This document shows, piece by piece, positions 17,598-17,655 of a DNA stretch of 17,655 nt. The first letter of the stretch is position 1; the number at the start of each line of letters is the position of its first letter. Made by a program: the position numbers and the translations under genes. The stretch spans positions 1 through 17,655 of the forward strand of contig JADGJG010000510.1 of the NCBI GenBank assembly GCA_027596195.1, in the 5' to 3' direction. Origin of the DNA: Podochytrium sp. JEL0797. Taxonomy: Eukaryota > Chytridiomycota > Chytridiomycetes > Chytridiales > Chytriomycetaceae. The notes below the pieces were generated by a model. It did not search any database. It was not told the origin of the DNA and saw only the letters and a list, made by a program, of their open reading frames with translations.

Positions 17598-17655
17598 TCA
17601 CTTTCTCGAGTCGAATTCCTTCTGGATTTGAGCCATAGTAGCCTCAGAAGGGATC
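17598..17655 (-). CDS. C-terminal fragment of an unidentified gene
   Basis: The minus strand reads IPSEATMAQIQKEFDSRK then TGA at 17598-17600, closely followed by AATAATAATAAAG. The window cuts off the rest. The nearby poly(A) signal, the same distance (10 nt) as in the carboxypeptidase gene, supports a true terminus. The fragment is too short to name. Confidence 0.5.
   Translation of the reverse strand, partial: IPSEATMAQIQKEFDSRK

Overview
The window looks like nuclear DNA of a fungus, most probably a zoosporic (flagellated, chytrid-like) one. Long open frames are interrupted by short GT-AG introns, mostly about 50-90 nt. 3' ends carry AATAAA signals. Small secreted Ala/Thr/Pro-rich proteins have fungal-style signal peptides and hydrophobic C-terminal tails. 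A CCP2/3-type tubulin carboxypeptidase and a guanylyl-cyclase-type class III cyclase are what an organism with a cilium would carry. The lineage call is inference; no rRNA or other phylogenetic marker is present. I saw no tRNA, rRNA, CRISPR array or transposon.

Left part (1-4000, all minus strand): a small His-rich surface protein (12-263), a weaker candidate small secreted protein (552-761), and a tandem pair of related surface proteins (966-1655 and 1974-3713). The second of the pair has expanded an internal unit to about six copies. The pair also shares a promoter block: a TATA-like element with a conserved flank about 55-60 nt before each ATG and an identical 16-nt element further upstream. 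A fourth protein with the same tail signature lies at 12334-12591 on the plus strand.

Middle part: a gamma-glutamylcyclotransferase-like gene (4226-5094, minus, one intron) and an eight-exon cytosolic carboxypeptidase gene (5263-8965, minus). A roughly 160-bp shared promoter region separates the carboxypeptidase from a divergent six-exon gene (9126-12118, plus) that joins an arrestin fold to a C-terminal SH3 domain.

Right part (plus strand): the fourth small surface protein, a 709-bp non-coding stretch with two hairpins and a small ORF, a three-KH-domain RNA-binding protein (13301-14576, three exons), and a ten-exon soluble coiled-coil guanylyl cyclase (14748-17425). The last bases hold the C-terminus of a convergent minus-strand gene (17598-17655). 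I reconstructed all exon structures by hand from reading frames, splice signals and domain continuity. Every internal junction listed keeps frame, but none has been checked against RNA.

How they may work together: carboxypeptidase (tubulin glutamylation), cyclase (cGMP) and arrestin-SH3 (receptor/endocytic adaptor) are all plausible zoospore components, but nothing here proves a functional link. Fungal genes are not in operons, and the neighbourhood may be coincidental. I see no defence or mobile system.
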